Program-made: the position numbers and the translations under genes | The notes under the pieces: model-generated | The model's database searches: none | What the model was told of the DNA's origin: nothing | The model's input: the letters and a program-made list of their open reading frames with translations, nothing else | Part shown: positions 19,082-30,487 of the stretch, in pieces | Position numbering within the stretch: position 1 is the stretch's first letter | Layout: each line of letters opens with the position of its first letter | From: Lepus europaeus | Lineage: Eukaryota; Chordata; Mammalia; Lagomorpha; Leporidae | Assembly (NCBI RefSeq): GCF_033115175.1 | Contig: NC_084836.1 | Span: forward strand, 69,425,297-69,489,296 | Reading direction: 5' to 3' | Length of the DNA: 64,000 nucleotides

Positions 19082-19412
19082 ACTGGTGCTGTGGCATAGT
19101 GGGCTAAGCCTCCGCCTGTGGTTCTGGCATCCCCTGTGGGCACTGGTTCATGTCTAGGCTGCTCCACATCCAATCCAGCTCTCTGCTATTGCCTGAGAAA
19201 GCAGTGAAAGATAGCCCAAGTCCTTGGGCCCCTGCACCCACATGGGAGACCCAGAAGAAGTTCCTGGCTCCTGGCTTAAAATCAGCTCAGCTCTGGCTGT
19301 TGAGGATATTTGGGGAGTGAACCAGTTTATAGAAGACCTTTCTCTTTTTCTCTCCCTCTCTCTGTCTGTAACTCTGCCTCTCAAATAAATAGATAAAAAT
19401 CTTTTTAAAAAA
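19082..19412 (+). mobile_element. CSINE, TSD AAAAAGACAAT
   Basis: Interrupts the old L1. The flanking AAAAAGACAAT is repeated. Confidence 0.9.
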
Positions 19413-20096
19413 AGACAATAACAAGTGTTGCTGAGGGAGTAGAGAAACTGAAACTCCCACATTGCAGTGGGAATGTAAAATGATGCAATCATTTTGGAAC
19501 AGTAGGCGATTTTTTGAAACTTAAATATAAATTCACTCCATGACTCAGCAATTCTACACATAGATATTTATCTCAAATGAAAACATATATGTCCACATAA
19601 AGACTTACACATGTGCTTTATAGTAGCGTTATTCATAAACACCAAAAAGTGGAAATATTCCAAATGAGTTTAAAAAATGTGATCTGTGTAAACAGCCACA
19701 TACAACTAGCAATAGAAAGGAAGACGCTAGTAATATACCCTATAACATGGCTGAGCCTCAGAAACATTTTGCTAATTGAAAGAAAGCAGGCATAAATGAC
19801 CACATGATTCCATTTTTATGAAATATCCATAAAGAATAAATTTATTGAGACCAAAAACAATTAGTGGTTCTCTGGGGCTATGAAAGAGAACAGCATTTGG
19901 CTGAAAATGAGCACAAGAGATGATAGAAATGTCCTGAAATTGGATTGTGGGTGATTGTTGTAGAGTTCTATAAATTTATCAAACATCATTTAATCATACA
20001 CCCAACATGTATGAGTTTTATGATATGCAAATTATACCTCAACCAAGCTACGTTTTGAGGAAAGATCGAACGCCATTAGAAAAACCATAATGCAGG

Positions 20097-20350
20097 GCTG
20101 GTGCTGTGCCTTACTTGGTTAATCCTCCGCCTGCAGCGCCAGCATCCCATATGGGCACCGGTTCTAGTCCCTGTTGCTCCTCTTCCAGTCCAGCTCTTTG
20201 CTGTGGCCCGGGAGGGCAGTGGAGGATGGCCAAAGTGCTTGGGCCCCTGCACCACATGGGAGACCAGGAGGAAGCACCTGGCTCCTGGCTTCAGATTGGC
20301 ACAGTGCTGGCCGTAGCAGCCATTTGGGGGGTGAACCAACAGAAGGAAGA

Positions 20351-20395
<45 letters not shown>

Positions 20396-20440
20396 GTAAA
20401 TCTACCTATCAAATAAAAAAAAAGAAAGAAAAGAAAAAAG
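20097..20440 (+). mobile_element. CSINE, TSD GAAAAACCATAATGCA
   Basis: A 16-bp flank repeated exactly on both sides. Long (CT)n tract. Confidence 0.92.
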
Positions 20441-20462
20441 AAAAACCATAATGCAAACTTAC

Positions 20463-20619
20463 TTTTGTTTCTTTTCTTCAAGGAAAGATGCACTAATTTT
20501 AGATAGTACATTGCCATTGTTCTTAATAGCTTTTAATGTGTCTGGAAACATCTCCATTTGCTGTATCCACTGGTAGTGTTTATCAACATCAGTTTCAGCT
20601 ATATCAGACAAAGTTCGTC
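20463..20619 (-). pseudogene. FAM186A: FAM186A internal exon remnant
   Basis: Minus strand reads TLSDIAETDVDKHYQWIQQM, then FPDTLKAIKNNGNVLSKI and SASFLEEKKQK, clean in frame, ending at a consensus donor (CAAAA|GTAAGT, at 20462/20463). It ends in phase 2 and joins in frame to the exon starting at 14444. The order and content match FAM186A as remembered. The left end is not clean: where an acceptor AG is expected, the sequence reads TTTTAAT. Confidence 0.75.
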
Positions 20620-20710
20620 ATTAAAAGTAAAAAAAAAGTGCATAAAAATGATTATATCAATATGCTTTTATTCTGTTGGATAGCTATTAAATAGTATTCA
20701 GAAATATTAT

Positions 20711-21050
20711 CTTTTTTTAAAGATGTATTTGTTTGAAAGGCAGAGTTTCAGAGAGGTAGAGAGCAGAGGCAGAGAGAGAGAGAGAGAGGGCTCTTCTATC
20801 CACTGGTTCACTCCCCAAATGGCCGCAGCAGCTGGAGCTGGGCCAACCCGAAGCCAGGAGCCTGGAGTTTCTTCCAGGTCGCCATGTGAGTGTAAGGGCC
20901 CAAGGACTTGAGCCATCTTCCACTGCTTTCCCAGGCCATAGCAGAGAGCTGGATCAGAAGTGGAGCATCCAAGACTCGAACTGACGCCCATATGGGACGT
21001 CAGCACTGCAGATGGAGGCTTTGCCTACTACACCACAATGCCCAGCCCAG
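20711..21050 (-). mobile_element. CSINE
   Basis: AAAGATGTATTTGTTTGAAA tail complement through ACCACAATGCCCAGCCC. Confidence 0.9.
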
Positions 21051-21349
21051 TATGATTATCTTGTACTTAACTGCTACTCTGAGATTTTCTCACTGAAGAA
21101 GTTGAAAGACTTGGACTAGGAGGCTGAGCAATACGTCTTGTGAATCAAGCTTAAAGATGTCTACTTCGATTTGTTCCTAAACTCCAGGAAAGCAAATATT
21201 TAAAATGTGAGTACATGCTTTAATGTTAGGATCTAAACCACAGTCAACTTCTTTGGTCAGTTATTTAGTGTTTTGTGACCCCTCCCCCATTACATGCAAT
21301 TTCTTGGAGAATGAAATGCCTTTTCAAAAAAAAAAAAATATTTGGGGGA

Positions 21350-21730
21350 AGGGGGTACCAGCATTGCAACACAATGGATTAAGCTGCTACTTGAAATGCT
21401 GACATCCCATATCGAAGTGCTGGTTTGAGTCCCAGTTGTTCCACTTCGAATCTGGCTACTTGTGAATGGGCCTGGAAATGCGATGGGAAATGGCTGATGT
21501 ACTGCTCAAGTGGGAGACAAGAATGAATTTCCAGAAGGCTGGCTTTGGCCTGGCCCATCCCAGATCATTGCCCTCATTTGGGAAATGAACTGGTAGATAA
21601 AAGAGCTCTCCCTTTCTCCCTATCTCTCTCCCTCCCTCTCCCTCTCTTTCTGCCACTCCTTTTCTCTCACCCTCTTCCTTTCACTCTCTGCTGCTGTGCC
21701 CTTCCAATAGATAAATCTTTATGTATGTAT
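21350..21730 (+). mobile_element. Old CSINE
   Basis: Diverged head (GGTACCAGCATTGCAACACA) with a long pyrimidine tract. Confidence 0.8.
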
Positions 21731-21976
21731 AAATAAGGATATATATGTTCTAGTCTTTATTTTTAATTCAATCTATATCTTTTCAGATGTGTACTGTACT
21801 GGGTGATGTGGATACAGCATTGAATAAAACAAGTTCCCTAACTTCACACTGCTTACATTCTAGTAAAAGGAAACAGGAAATAAAAAGTTCTGTGGTAAGT
21901 CAGATACTAATTATATAGACAAAAATAAAGGTAAAGGGGTAAAGGGTAATAGTGCCAGGTGATAGTCAAAGAATAC

Positions 21977-22315
21977 TTTAAATTTTTTTTTTTTTTTTTT
22001 GACAGGAGGAGTGGATAGTGAGAGAGAGAGAGAGAGAAAGGTCTTCCTTTTTACCGTTGGTTCACCCTCCAATGGCTGCCACAGCCGGTGCATCTCACTG
22101 ATCCGAAGCCGGGAGCCAGGTACTTCTCCTGGTCTCCCATGGGGTACAGGGCCCAAGGACTTGGGCCATCCTCCACTGCCCTCCCGGGCCATAGCAGAGA
22201 GCTGGCCTGGAAGAGGGGCAACCGGGATAGAATCTGGCGCCCCGACCGGGACTAGAACCCGGTGTGCTGGCGCCGCAAGGCGGAGGATTAGCCTGTTAAG
22301 CCATGGCGCCGGCCC
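21977..22315 (-). mobile_element. Young CSINE, TSD CAAAGAATACTTT
   Basis: GGCTCACTAGGCTAATCC-type head in minus orientation (ends GCCATGGCGCCGGCC). CAAAGAATACTTT is repeated on both sides. Confidence 0.92.
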
Positions 22316-22633
22316 TCAAAGAATACTTTTAAAGTGAAGTTTAAGAAAGGAATAAACCATATGACAATCTAGTGGAAAATGTCCCAGACTGGCATATAGT
22401 AAGCATAAAGTCATTGGGCTGGACCATTACTGGTATGTTTGAAGAAAAACAAGGAAGGCAGAGTTAATCAAGCAAATCTATATTTTATGATTTTATTCTT
22501 ATTGGAAAATAGGACGATCATTTTCTGAACTACTTCTTTAGTCTTTTTTTCTTTAATATGCCTAATCCTTCGCAAGTTACTTCTACATCCTCTAACATGG
22601 TGATTTTTCTCTGAACCGCTTCTGGAAACTCAC

Positions 22634-22715
22634 TCCATTCTTCTAAGCAGGCAAGAATGTAGGCAAGTGTCTTCTCTGTTTTCAACATTCTTAGTACAAC
22701 TACACATTTTCTCTT
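22634..22715 (-). pseudogene. FAM186A: FAM186A upstream exon remnant, truncated
   Basis: Minus strand reads KTEKTLAYILACLEEW and ends at a consensus donor (GAATGGA|GTGAGT, lower boundary 22634). It leaves phase 1, the phase expected for the next exon. Its upstream side is cut off by SINE sequence starting at about 22716, and I could not find the missing N-terminal exons further right. Confidence 0.6.
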
Positions 22716-22924
22716 GAGGCTCCGGCATCCCATATAGGTGCCAGTTTGTGTCCAACGGCTCCTCTTCCAATCCTACTCTCTGCTATGGCCTGGGAAAGCA
22801 GTAAAAGGTGGCCCCCGAGCTTGGACCCCTGAACCCGCGTGGGAGACCTGGAAAAAGCTCCTGGTCTGGATCACCCCAGCTCTAGCCTTTGTTGCCATTT
22901 GGGGAGTGAACCAGCAGATGGAAG

Positions 22925-22960
<36 letters not shown>

Positions 22961-23017
22961 TCTCTCTGTCTATAACTCTGCCTCTCAAATAAAATAAATC
23001 TTTTAAGGAAAAAAAGT
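22716..23017 (+). mobile_element. CSINE, 5' truncated
   Basis: Begins inside the head (GGCTCCGGCATCCCATATAG) against the FAM186A exon fragment, then body, (CT)n and AAATAAAATAAATC tail. Confidence 0.85.
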
Positions 23018-23037
23018 GTGACACAAATATCACAAAG

Positions 23038-23425
23038 GTAACAGGCATTTGGTCAAGTGATTAAAACACCTGCATCCCATATCAGAGCACCTGGGTTTGA
23101 TTCCCAGTTTTGGCTCATGATTCCGGCTTCCTGCTAAATGCAGACCCTGCAAGGTGGCGATGACTTAAGGAATTAAGTTCTTGCCATTCAGGTGGAAGAC
23201 TTGGATAGTGTTTCCAGAATCCAACTTCAGTCCTGGCTCAGCCCTGGCCATTGTGGACATCCAGGGAGTGAACCAGTGGAAGGGAACTCTCTGCATATAT
23301 TTGTTTCCCTCTCTCCCTCTCTCCCTCTCTCCCTCTCTCCCTCTCTCCCTCTCTCCCTCTCCCTCTCCCTCTCTCCCTCTCCCTCTCTCTCTTCTCTTTC
23401 TCTCAAAATTTGTCAAAAAGTCTAG
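23038..23425 (+). mobile_element. Old CSINE with expanded CCCTCT tract
   Basis: AACAGGCATTTGGTCAAGTG head of an older SINE type. A (CCCTCT)n microsatellite fills about 23308-23400. Confidence 0.75.
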
Positions 23426-23462
23426 CTGGTGTTGTGCCGTAGTGGGTAAAGCCGCCGCCAAG
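23426..23462 (+). mobile_element. CSINE head fragment
   Basis: Only the first ~40 bp (CTGGTGTTGTGCCGTAGTGG, AAAGCCGCCGCC) is present before ERV-like sequence begins. Confidence 0.5.
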
Positions 23463-24130
23463 TCCTCAATTCAGCTTCTCTCTTGCCATCTGAAGGTACT
23501 GAGCAGCTACCTTACTCTTGTGTAGAGACCATGGAGCAGGTCTGTTCTAGCAGGCCTGATCTGTGAAATGAACCTCTAGAAAACCCATATGTTAAATGGT
23601 TCCCTGATGGCCATAGTGTCATAAAAGAAGCAGTTAGAAAAGCACAACATGCCCTAATAGATCTTACGCAAGTGATGGAGAGCTCAGGCATTGCCAGCCA
23701 ATACTTTGGTACAAAAAGCTAAACTCATAGCCTCCACTAGAACCTTAAAACTGCAAAAAGGCCAAAGTCAATATTTACACAGATTCCAAGTCTGCTTTTC
23801 TCGTGCTTCATGCACTTAGAGCAATTTGGAGCGAAAGAGACCATCTAAGTGCAAAGAATTCTCCCTTAAAACATGGGAGGGGAATTTCAGCACTCCTTCC
23901 AGCAAATGGCTGCTCTCTACTGCAGGAGACACCAGAAAGGGAACAACTATATCATCAAAGGAAATGCACTGGCTGCTATAGGGCATCAATAAAGGCTGCC
24001 ACTCAAGAGGTTCCGGAAATATCTTTAAACCTCTATCCTTTGAATCTCCCCAGGTACACTCAGAGGATAATTCTGCATACTCTTGGAAGCCAGTTGAGGA
24101 TCTGAAATACATCTTCAAAAAGCAAAAAGA
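23463..24130 (+). mobile_element. Old class I ERV pol fragment (RNase H to integrase)
   Basis: Broken plus-strand text resembles a retroviral RNase H domain: WFPDGHSVIKEAVRKAQHAL, then a KAKLIASTRTLKLQKGQSQY stretch and KNSPLKHG, HQKGN and KGNAL-type motifs toward integrase. Several frame shifts and stops show it is ancient and unrelated in age to the provirus at 7447. Not classified further. Confidence 0.65.
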
Positions 24131-24504
24131 GAAGTAAAACTTATGCTTCTGTTATACACTTCTCCCTAGGGAAAAAATATGAAGGCTGTTGCACTTTCTA
24201 GTTGGTAAGTTTTACCTACCTCTTCCTGATTCTCTTAGGAAGCTGCTATTGGCAGGAAATCTCCATGGTGAGCTCTTCCACTACAGTGGAAGAAAAATAT
24301 TGCTCCATCTCATGAAGTTGCATTAGGGAGCGTATTACCTTGGGTAGCCTAACTCTGACTACTGGCTAGGTTCTACAGCAGCTATGAATATCTATAGATT
24401 CTCTATCTTGAATGGGCATGGAGAACTGACTGGTTCTAGACTATCTTCTGGTAGAACTAAGTAGAGTAGTGCATTAATTAATGGAGTCTGTTACATTTAT
24501 TTTT
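24131..24504. other. Probable continuation of old ERV, unresolved
   Basis: No readable frame. Placed with the ERV only by position. Confidence 0.3.
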
Positions 24505-24810
24505 AAAAAAATATTTTACTTATTTGAAAGACAGTTACAGAGAAAGGTAGAGAGAGAGAGGTCTTCCATCTACTGGTTCATTCTCCAAATGGCTGCAACA
24601 GCCTGAGCTGTGCTGATCCAAAGCCAGGAATCAGGAGCTTCCTCCAGGTCTCCCACACAAGTGCAGCGGCCCAAGGACTTGGGCCATCTTCTACTGCTTT
24701 CCCAGGCCATAGCAGATAGCTGGATCAGAAGTGGACACAAACCGTTGCCCATATAGGATGCTGGCACTTCAGACTGGGGCTTTAACCCACTGCACCACAG
24801 CGCCAGCCCT
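24505..24810 (-). mobile_element. CSINE
   Basis: TTTACTTATTTGAAAGACAG through ACCACAGCGCCAGCC. Confidence 0.9.
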
Positions 24811-25640
24811 ACACTTATATTCACAACTACATGCTCATGGGAAAAGATATCACAAGGATTTATCTTAAGCTAAATGGTTCTACAATTTTGGTAAGTAAAA
24901 TCTACCAGCTTCCGCCATCCAAGAAACAATATGAAACACCTTTGCTCTTCTGTGATGGATCCTACCTTTGGATTGTCTTTTTGTAGTTGTGTTCGTCTTA
25001 TCTCTCAAATCTCTCTGTTTCAGAATTTGACAGATTCTCACATAAATGATGGCCATATGCAGGGACTCTAGCCATTGCCAATGACTAGTGGCACTCATCT
25101 AGCTCATGAGATATAATCCCTATCAATTAGTAAGGGATTTCCATTTCCAGGGTAGGTAGAGACAACACCCTGATTCAGCTTGAAACACATAGGAAAGTCG
25201 GACCTTCTTCCTTGAAACTCCCATAAAGACTACGGGATGAAAATCTCTGGGATGGGAAATGATATGGGCTAGGCAGGAAGTCAGTGATTGAAGGGGCTGT
25301 GAAGTTTCTGTGGTCTCTGTGTCTTGCAGCCCTGCACCCTAACTCCATTCCTTTGCATGTCAATTCAACACTCTCATTTCCCCCAATGTACCTAAGCCTC
25401 CTCTGCCACAAAGATGCCATAGACATTGAGCTCCCCATTGAGACCCAGAGGATATCTTGTGCACTGAATCCTACTCAAACTCCACCCCATTTGTATATTC
25501 AATTATGAAACCACCCCCTGCCCAATAATTGGGACCACTATGTGGGGGAGCACATGGATTCTCTTCATGGCAGGTGCTTCTCTTTGTGGGGCTGCCCACA
25601 TTCATGTGTACTCTATTTCTTTAAATAATCTCTGCTCCAA
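24811..25640 (+). mobile_element. Possible old ERV env-like sequence
   Basis: Broken frames include NSIPLHVNSTLSFPPMYLSL, CALNPTQTPPHLYIQL and NWDHYVGEHMDSLHG, which look like a decayed class I retroviral env. This rests on pattern only. Confidence 0.35.
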
Positions 25641-25649
25641 CTTCTTTGA

Positions 25650-26085
25650 ATTCTTATCTAATGTAGAGGCAAAAACTGGAATAAAACAGCTGGAGACCCT
25701 TCTTTCCACAACATATGTACCACATTTTCTTTATGCATTCATCGGTTGATGAACATCTGAGTTGGTTCCATATCTTGGCTACTGTGAATAGTCCTGCAGC
25801 AAACAGGGGAGCACAGGTATCTCTTTTGTATGCTGATTGCATTTCCCAAAAGTATGATAGCTGGGTGATCAAGTTGATGTATTTTTAGCTTTTTGAGGAA
25901 GCTCCATCCAGTCCTCCATAATGCCTGTAGTAATGTACATTCCCTCCAACAGAATATAAGGGTTCCCTTTTCTGCACCAGTATTTGTTATGTTATCTCCT
26001 TGATTATAGTCATTCTATCTGGAATAAAATGTTGCCTTTTTGTGGTTTTTATTTGACTTTCCTGATGTCTGTTGATCCTGAGGCA
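25650..26085 (-). mobile_element. LINE-1 3' fragment, part 1
   Basis: Minus-strand L1 text (TGGCTACTGTGAATAGTCC, GAGGAAGCTCCATCCAGTCC on the plus strand as given). It resumes at about 26672 after an interruption. Confidence 0.8.
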
Positions 26086-26671
26086 GATAGAGAGCTGGCT
26101 TAGTGAGACAAGTTACGTAAATAATTGGCCTAAGTGGGTGATGATGCTATGTAGCAGACATTAACCATGTCACAACCATCTGTTTACAAGAAACAGGCCC
26201 TTACTATCAATAATTAAGCAGCCTACAACAAGTACCTGCTTACACTGAACAGATAAGCAAAAACCAGTTTTTTACCAGCTAGGTGGCCATTTTGACCACA
26301 GCCAACTTTTGCTTCATTTTTAATAGTAAAAAAAAAAAAATGCTGGTAAGAGGTTTAGGGTGCCAGTGAAACAAGGGATGTATGTTAGAGTATGTTCTCC
26401 CAATTGTACCTGTGTGAACAAAGACCCAGACTGAACATGGTAAAGGACTCTCCCCTCAGTAGAGTGCTGTCTCGAATTAGAAAAACCTGATGAAAAAAAA
26501 TCCACCTCATCCCGGGGCAATGCAAAAGTCACCTGCCACGCCTGCCCACACCTTGCCTGGGGTATATGCTCTTGGCTTTATCAGTAAATCCCTTCTTTCC
26601 TCTGAGCTTTGTGTCCCAACCATGTTGTTGACAAGAACCTAGACCCATCAATGCCCCCAGGGCGCCACAAC
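26086..26671 (+). mobile_element. Candidate solo LTR inside L1
   Basis: About 585 bp of non-L1 sequence splits an otherwise continuous L1. Its right end holds a TTTATCAGTAAATCCC-type polyadenylation area and an end of CCACAACAACA. CTGAGG occurs at both junctions. No coding sequence. Family not identified, and the exact ends are uncertain. Confidence 0.5.
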
Positions 26672-26811
26672 AACACTGAGGTCTAATGTCATGTATTTGC
26701 TTGTCATTTGCAATTCTTCCTTTGAGAAATGTCTGTTCAGATGCTTTGCCTATTTCTAAACTGGATTGTTTGCTTTTTCATTGAGTTGAGTTCTTTTTAT
26801 ATTCTTTTTTT
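26672..26811 (-). mobile_element. LINE-1 3' fragment, part 2
   Basis: Continues the L1 with TTCCTTTGAGAAATGTCTGT and TTTTTCATTGAGTTGAGTTC. A further piece may lie at 27122-27200. Confidence 0.75.
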
Positions 26812-27121
26812 CTTTTTAAAGATTTATTTATTTATTTGAAAGGCAGAGTTACACAGAGAGAGAAGGAGAGGCAGAGAGAGGTCTTCCATCCACGGGTTCA
26901 CTCCCCAGTTGTGCCAATCTGAAGCCAGGAGGCAGAAGCTTCTTCTGGGTCTCCCACTTGGGGTCAGGGGCCCAAGCACTTGGGCCATCTTCTACTACTT
27001 TCTCAGGCTATAGCAGAGACCTGGATCGGAAGTGGAACAGCTGAGACTTGAACCAGCACCCATATGGGATGCCAGTGCTGCAGGCGGTGGCTTTACCTGC
27101 TACACTACAGCACCAGCCCCC
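26812..27121 (-). mobile_element. CSINE
   Basis: AAAGATTTATTTATTTATTT through ACTACAGCACCAGCCCC. TTTTTATATTCT-type sequence flanks both sides. Confidence 0.9.
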
Positions 27122-27349
27122 TTTTTATATTCTGAATATGAACTTCTATGACATTTTCTTTAGCTCATGAGTTACTTTAGAGTTTTCTCCAGTGTATTCT
27201 TTTATCTTTTTTAATGAAAGCCTCTTTTTTGTTCACTGATTTCTAATCAGTGTGGACTTAAATGGTGATTGCAGGAGCCTAAATCAGCCAGGATTCTATC
27301 AAGACACCTGCAGTTGGTCCCCAGGTATCATGACTTTTCAGCCAACCTC

Positions 27350-27969
27350 AGTATTTCTTTGATATTTCAACAGAGACACAATCAACAAAACAATAAATTG
27401 ATATATTGGATTTCACAGAACTTGAAGACTTTCACCTTTTGAAAGATGCCTAAGAAAATGAACTCATTACAGGATGAGAGCAAATATTCATAAATCTTAT
27501 TACTTGTGGGAATGTAAATTGGCGTAGCTTTTCTGGAAGGGAATTTATCAACTCACAATGGTACAATACATGCAATTGTACTTTGACCAGAAACCCCACT
27601 TCTAGAAACTGCCTTGAAAGTACACCTACAGCCATATGAAAATGCCCATGCAATGCATTGCCATGCCACTTAGAATGGCAAAGTGCCGGAAACAACCTAA
27701 CTACCTCTTCATGGAACTGTGGCTGAATAACTATAATATATCTACACAATGTACTATTATGCAGCTATAAAAAACAATGAAGATCTCTATTCACTGATAG
27801 GAAGTGATCACCAGACCATAAAGTTGAGGTTTTAAAAAGTAAATGCCAAAGAGCATCTGCTGTGTACTATCCTTCATGGAAGAAAGAAGATATAAATTAC
27901 ATGTGAATCTACTCATTTGTGAAAAATAAATAAAAGGATAAACTGTAAGCCATAAAGACTGGATATATA
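27350..27969 (+). mobile_element. Old LINE-1 fragment
   Basis: L1 3'-region phrases such as GGGAATGTAAATTGGCGTAG and ACACAATGTACTATTATGCA, heavily diverged. Confidence 0.7.
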
Positions 27970-28230
27970 GGGGCTGCCATTGTGGCATAATGGATTAAGC
28001 TGCCTTCTGCAATGCCTGCAACCTATATGGGTGCCAGTTGGAGTCTTGGCTGCCCCACTTGCAATCCAGCTTCCTGATAATGCACCTGGGAAAGCAGCAG
28101 AAGACAACCCAAGTCCTTGGGCCCCTGCACCCACCTGGGAGACCCAGATGAAGCTCCTGGCTCCTGACTTCAGATTGTCTCAGCTCTGGCCATTGAAGCC
28201 ATTTGTGGAGTGAACCAGCAGATGGAAGAC

Positions 28231-28279
<49 letters not shown>

Positions 28280-28415
28280 TATATTAATACATATATGTAT
28301 GTATGTATGTGCATATATACATATATACACATATGTGAATATATATGTACATACATATATATATATCTTCCTCTCTCTGTAACTTTGCCTTTCAAATAAA
28401 ATATTTTTTAAACAA
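27970..28415 (+). mobile_element. CSINE with (TA)n/(TG)n expansion
   Basis: GGGGCTGCCATTGTGGCATA head. The tract at about 28246-28368 has become alternating TA with TATG. Confidence 0.9.
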
Positions 28416-28439
28416 AAAACAATGATTAGTGTTATTTAT

Positions 28440-28771
28440 TTTTTAAAGATTTATTACATTTATTTGAAAGGGAGAGTTACAGAAAGAGGTAGAGACAGAG
28501 AAAGATAGGTCTTCTATCCATTGGTTCACTCCCCAGATGGTTGTAACATCCAGAGCTGAGCTGATCAGAAGCCAGGAGCCAGGAGCTTCTCCCAGGTCTC
28601 CCACGCAGGTGCAGGGGCCCAGGGACTTGGGCCATCCCCTGCTGCTTTCTGAGGCACATTAGCAGGGAGCTGGATCAGAAGTGGAGCAGCTGGGACTCAA
28701 TCTGGCACCCATATGGGATGCCAGCACTGCTGGCCGGGGTTTTAACATGCTGCACCACAGCACAGGCCCCT
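28440..28771 (-). mobile_element. CSINE
   Basis: AAAGATTTATTACATTTATT through ACCACAGCACAGGCCCC. Confidence 0.9.
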
Positions 28772-28798
28772 AAAATAAATCTTAGAAAAAGAAAGATT

Positions 28799-29150
28799 GG
28801 CCGGCGACGCGGCTCACTAGGCTAATCCTCCGCCTTGCGGCGCCAGCACACCAGGTTCTAGTCCCGGTCGGGGCACCGATCCTGTCCTGGTTGCCCCTCT
28901 TCCAGGCCAGCTCTCTGCTGTGGCCAGGGAGTGCAGTGGAGGATGGCCCAAGTGCTTGGGCCCTGCACCCCATGGGAGACTAGGAGAAGCACCTGGCTCC
29001 TGGCTTCGGATCGGCACAGTGCTGGCCGTAGCAGCCATTTGGGGGGTGAACCAACAGAAGGAAGATCTTTCTCTCTGTCTCTCTCTCTCTCACTGTCTAA
29101 CTCTGCCTGTCAAAATAAAAAAAAAGAAAGAAAGAAAATTTAAAAAAAGA
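28799..29150 (+). mobile_element. Young CSINE
   Basis: GGCCGGCGACGCGGCTCACT head, GGTTCTAGTCCC B-box and A-rich tail. Confidence 0.93.
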
Positions 29151-29170
29151 GAGAGAATAGGATAACAGAG

Positions 29171-29410
29171 GGCTGGTGCTGTGGCACAGCGGGTTAACGC
29201 CCTAGCCTGAAGTGCTGGCATCCCATATTGACTCTGGTTCAAGCCCTGGCTGCTCTACTTCCTATCCAGCTCTCTGCTATGGCCCGGGAAAGTAGTAGAA
29301 GATGGCTCAAGTCTTTGGGACCCTGCACCCATGTGGGAGACCTGGAAGAAGCTCCTGACTCCTGGTTTTCCAATTGGGCCATCTGGGGAGTGAACTATCG
29401 AAGGGAAGAC

Positions 29411-29441
<31 letters not shown>

Positions 29442-29505
29442 CTTCTCTCTGTGCAACCCTGACTTTCAAGTAAATAAATAAATCTGTAAATAATAAAAAA
29501 AGAAA
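29171..29505 (+). mobile_element. CSINE
   Basis: GGGCTGGTGCTGTGGCACAG head. AGAGAATxxGATAACAGAG flanks both sides as a target duplication. Confidence 0.92.
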
Positions 29506-29509
29506 AGAG

Positions 29510-30179
29510 AATGAGATAACAGAGATGAGGATGTAGTAACATTTTTCTACGTACATCTTTTGCATAGTTACAACTTTTATCTCCATATTCAAGTTTAACA
29601 GACATTCCACATACTCAATAAATTTTTAAAACAACAAGTATTTGGGATGATTAAAAATGTAATACAAATACTCACTGAGCCTAATTGTATGCAAATGAGT
29701 ACCATAAGCACATAGGGAAGAGAAATGGCCACTTTGAAAAACAGAATTTTGACTGGACAATGAGTAATTAAATGCAAAACAATTGGTATACAAAATTTGT
29801 ATTAATCGTTAAACACGTTTCATATAGGATTATTGATTAGTAATTCTGAAACTTTGTGTATACTAAAAATGAATAATATGTTGTATAAAATAAGAACTGG
29901 CTTTCTTACTATTGGAGTAGAAAATTTCAAATAATGAATATAACACTAAAATGAAATCTGTGGATGCAGGATTGGAATTTGAAGTATCAGTATAAAGTTG
30001 AGATTTTAAATATTTATATATTTATTATATATATTGTATATATTATATATATATACACAAATATAGATGCGTATATATGCCTAGGTTAATGCACACCCAT
30101 GTATTTCCTGCAGGAATAAGGAACACACCTAACCACAAATCCTGGTTTCTAAGCATTCTCCAACAAAATGAGATCTTCA
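29510..30179. other. No gene recognised
   Basis: AT-rich, with a (TA)n-like tract at about 30010-30060. No exon or repeat recognised. Confidence 0.5.
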
Positions 30180-30487
30180 AGGGGTAAAGCCACCCCTGCA
30201 GCACCAGCATCCCTATGGGTGTTGGTTCAAGTCTCGGCTTCTCTACTTCTAATCCAGTTCCCTGCTACAGTGCCTGGGAAAGCAGTAAAAGATGGCCCAA
30301 GTGCTTGGACCCTTGAACCCATGTGGGAGACCCAGAAGAAACTTCTGGCTCTTGGCTTCAGATGAACCGAACTCCAGCCATTGCAGCAATTTGGGGAGTG
30401 AACCAGCAAATGGAAAATTCTCTCTCTCTCTCTCTCACTCTCACTCTCTAACTCTTCCTGTCAAATAAATACATTTTTTAAAAAAGC
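30180..30487 (+). mobile_element. CSINE, 5' truncated
   Basis: Starts GGGGTAAAGCCACCCCTGCA and ends TGTCAAATAAATACAT. Confidence 0.88.

Larger units (their letters stand above)
16406..20090 (+). mobile_element. Old LINE-1 ORF2/3' region, split by SINEs
   Basis: Pieces at about 16406-16682, 17357-17417, 18096-18133, 18466-19081 and 19413-20090 read as one plus-strand ancient L1: GAACATTCACCAGGATAGCC, GAGCAAATATTTAACTAGAC, GGGAATGTAAAATGATGCA and similar. ORF2 is the endonuclease/reverse transcriptase; here it is only a fossil. SINEs fill the gaps. Confidence 0.75.

Noticed and set aside
23306-23400. CRISPR-like or satellite array
   Set aside because: A plain CCCTCT microsatellite in a SINE pyrimidine tract, with no spacers.
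28799-28870. tRNA gene
   Set aside because: A- and B-box-like motifs are there, but they belong to the tRNA-derived SINE head and no cloverleaf is evident.
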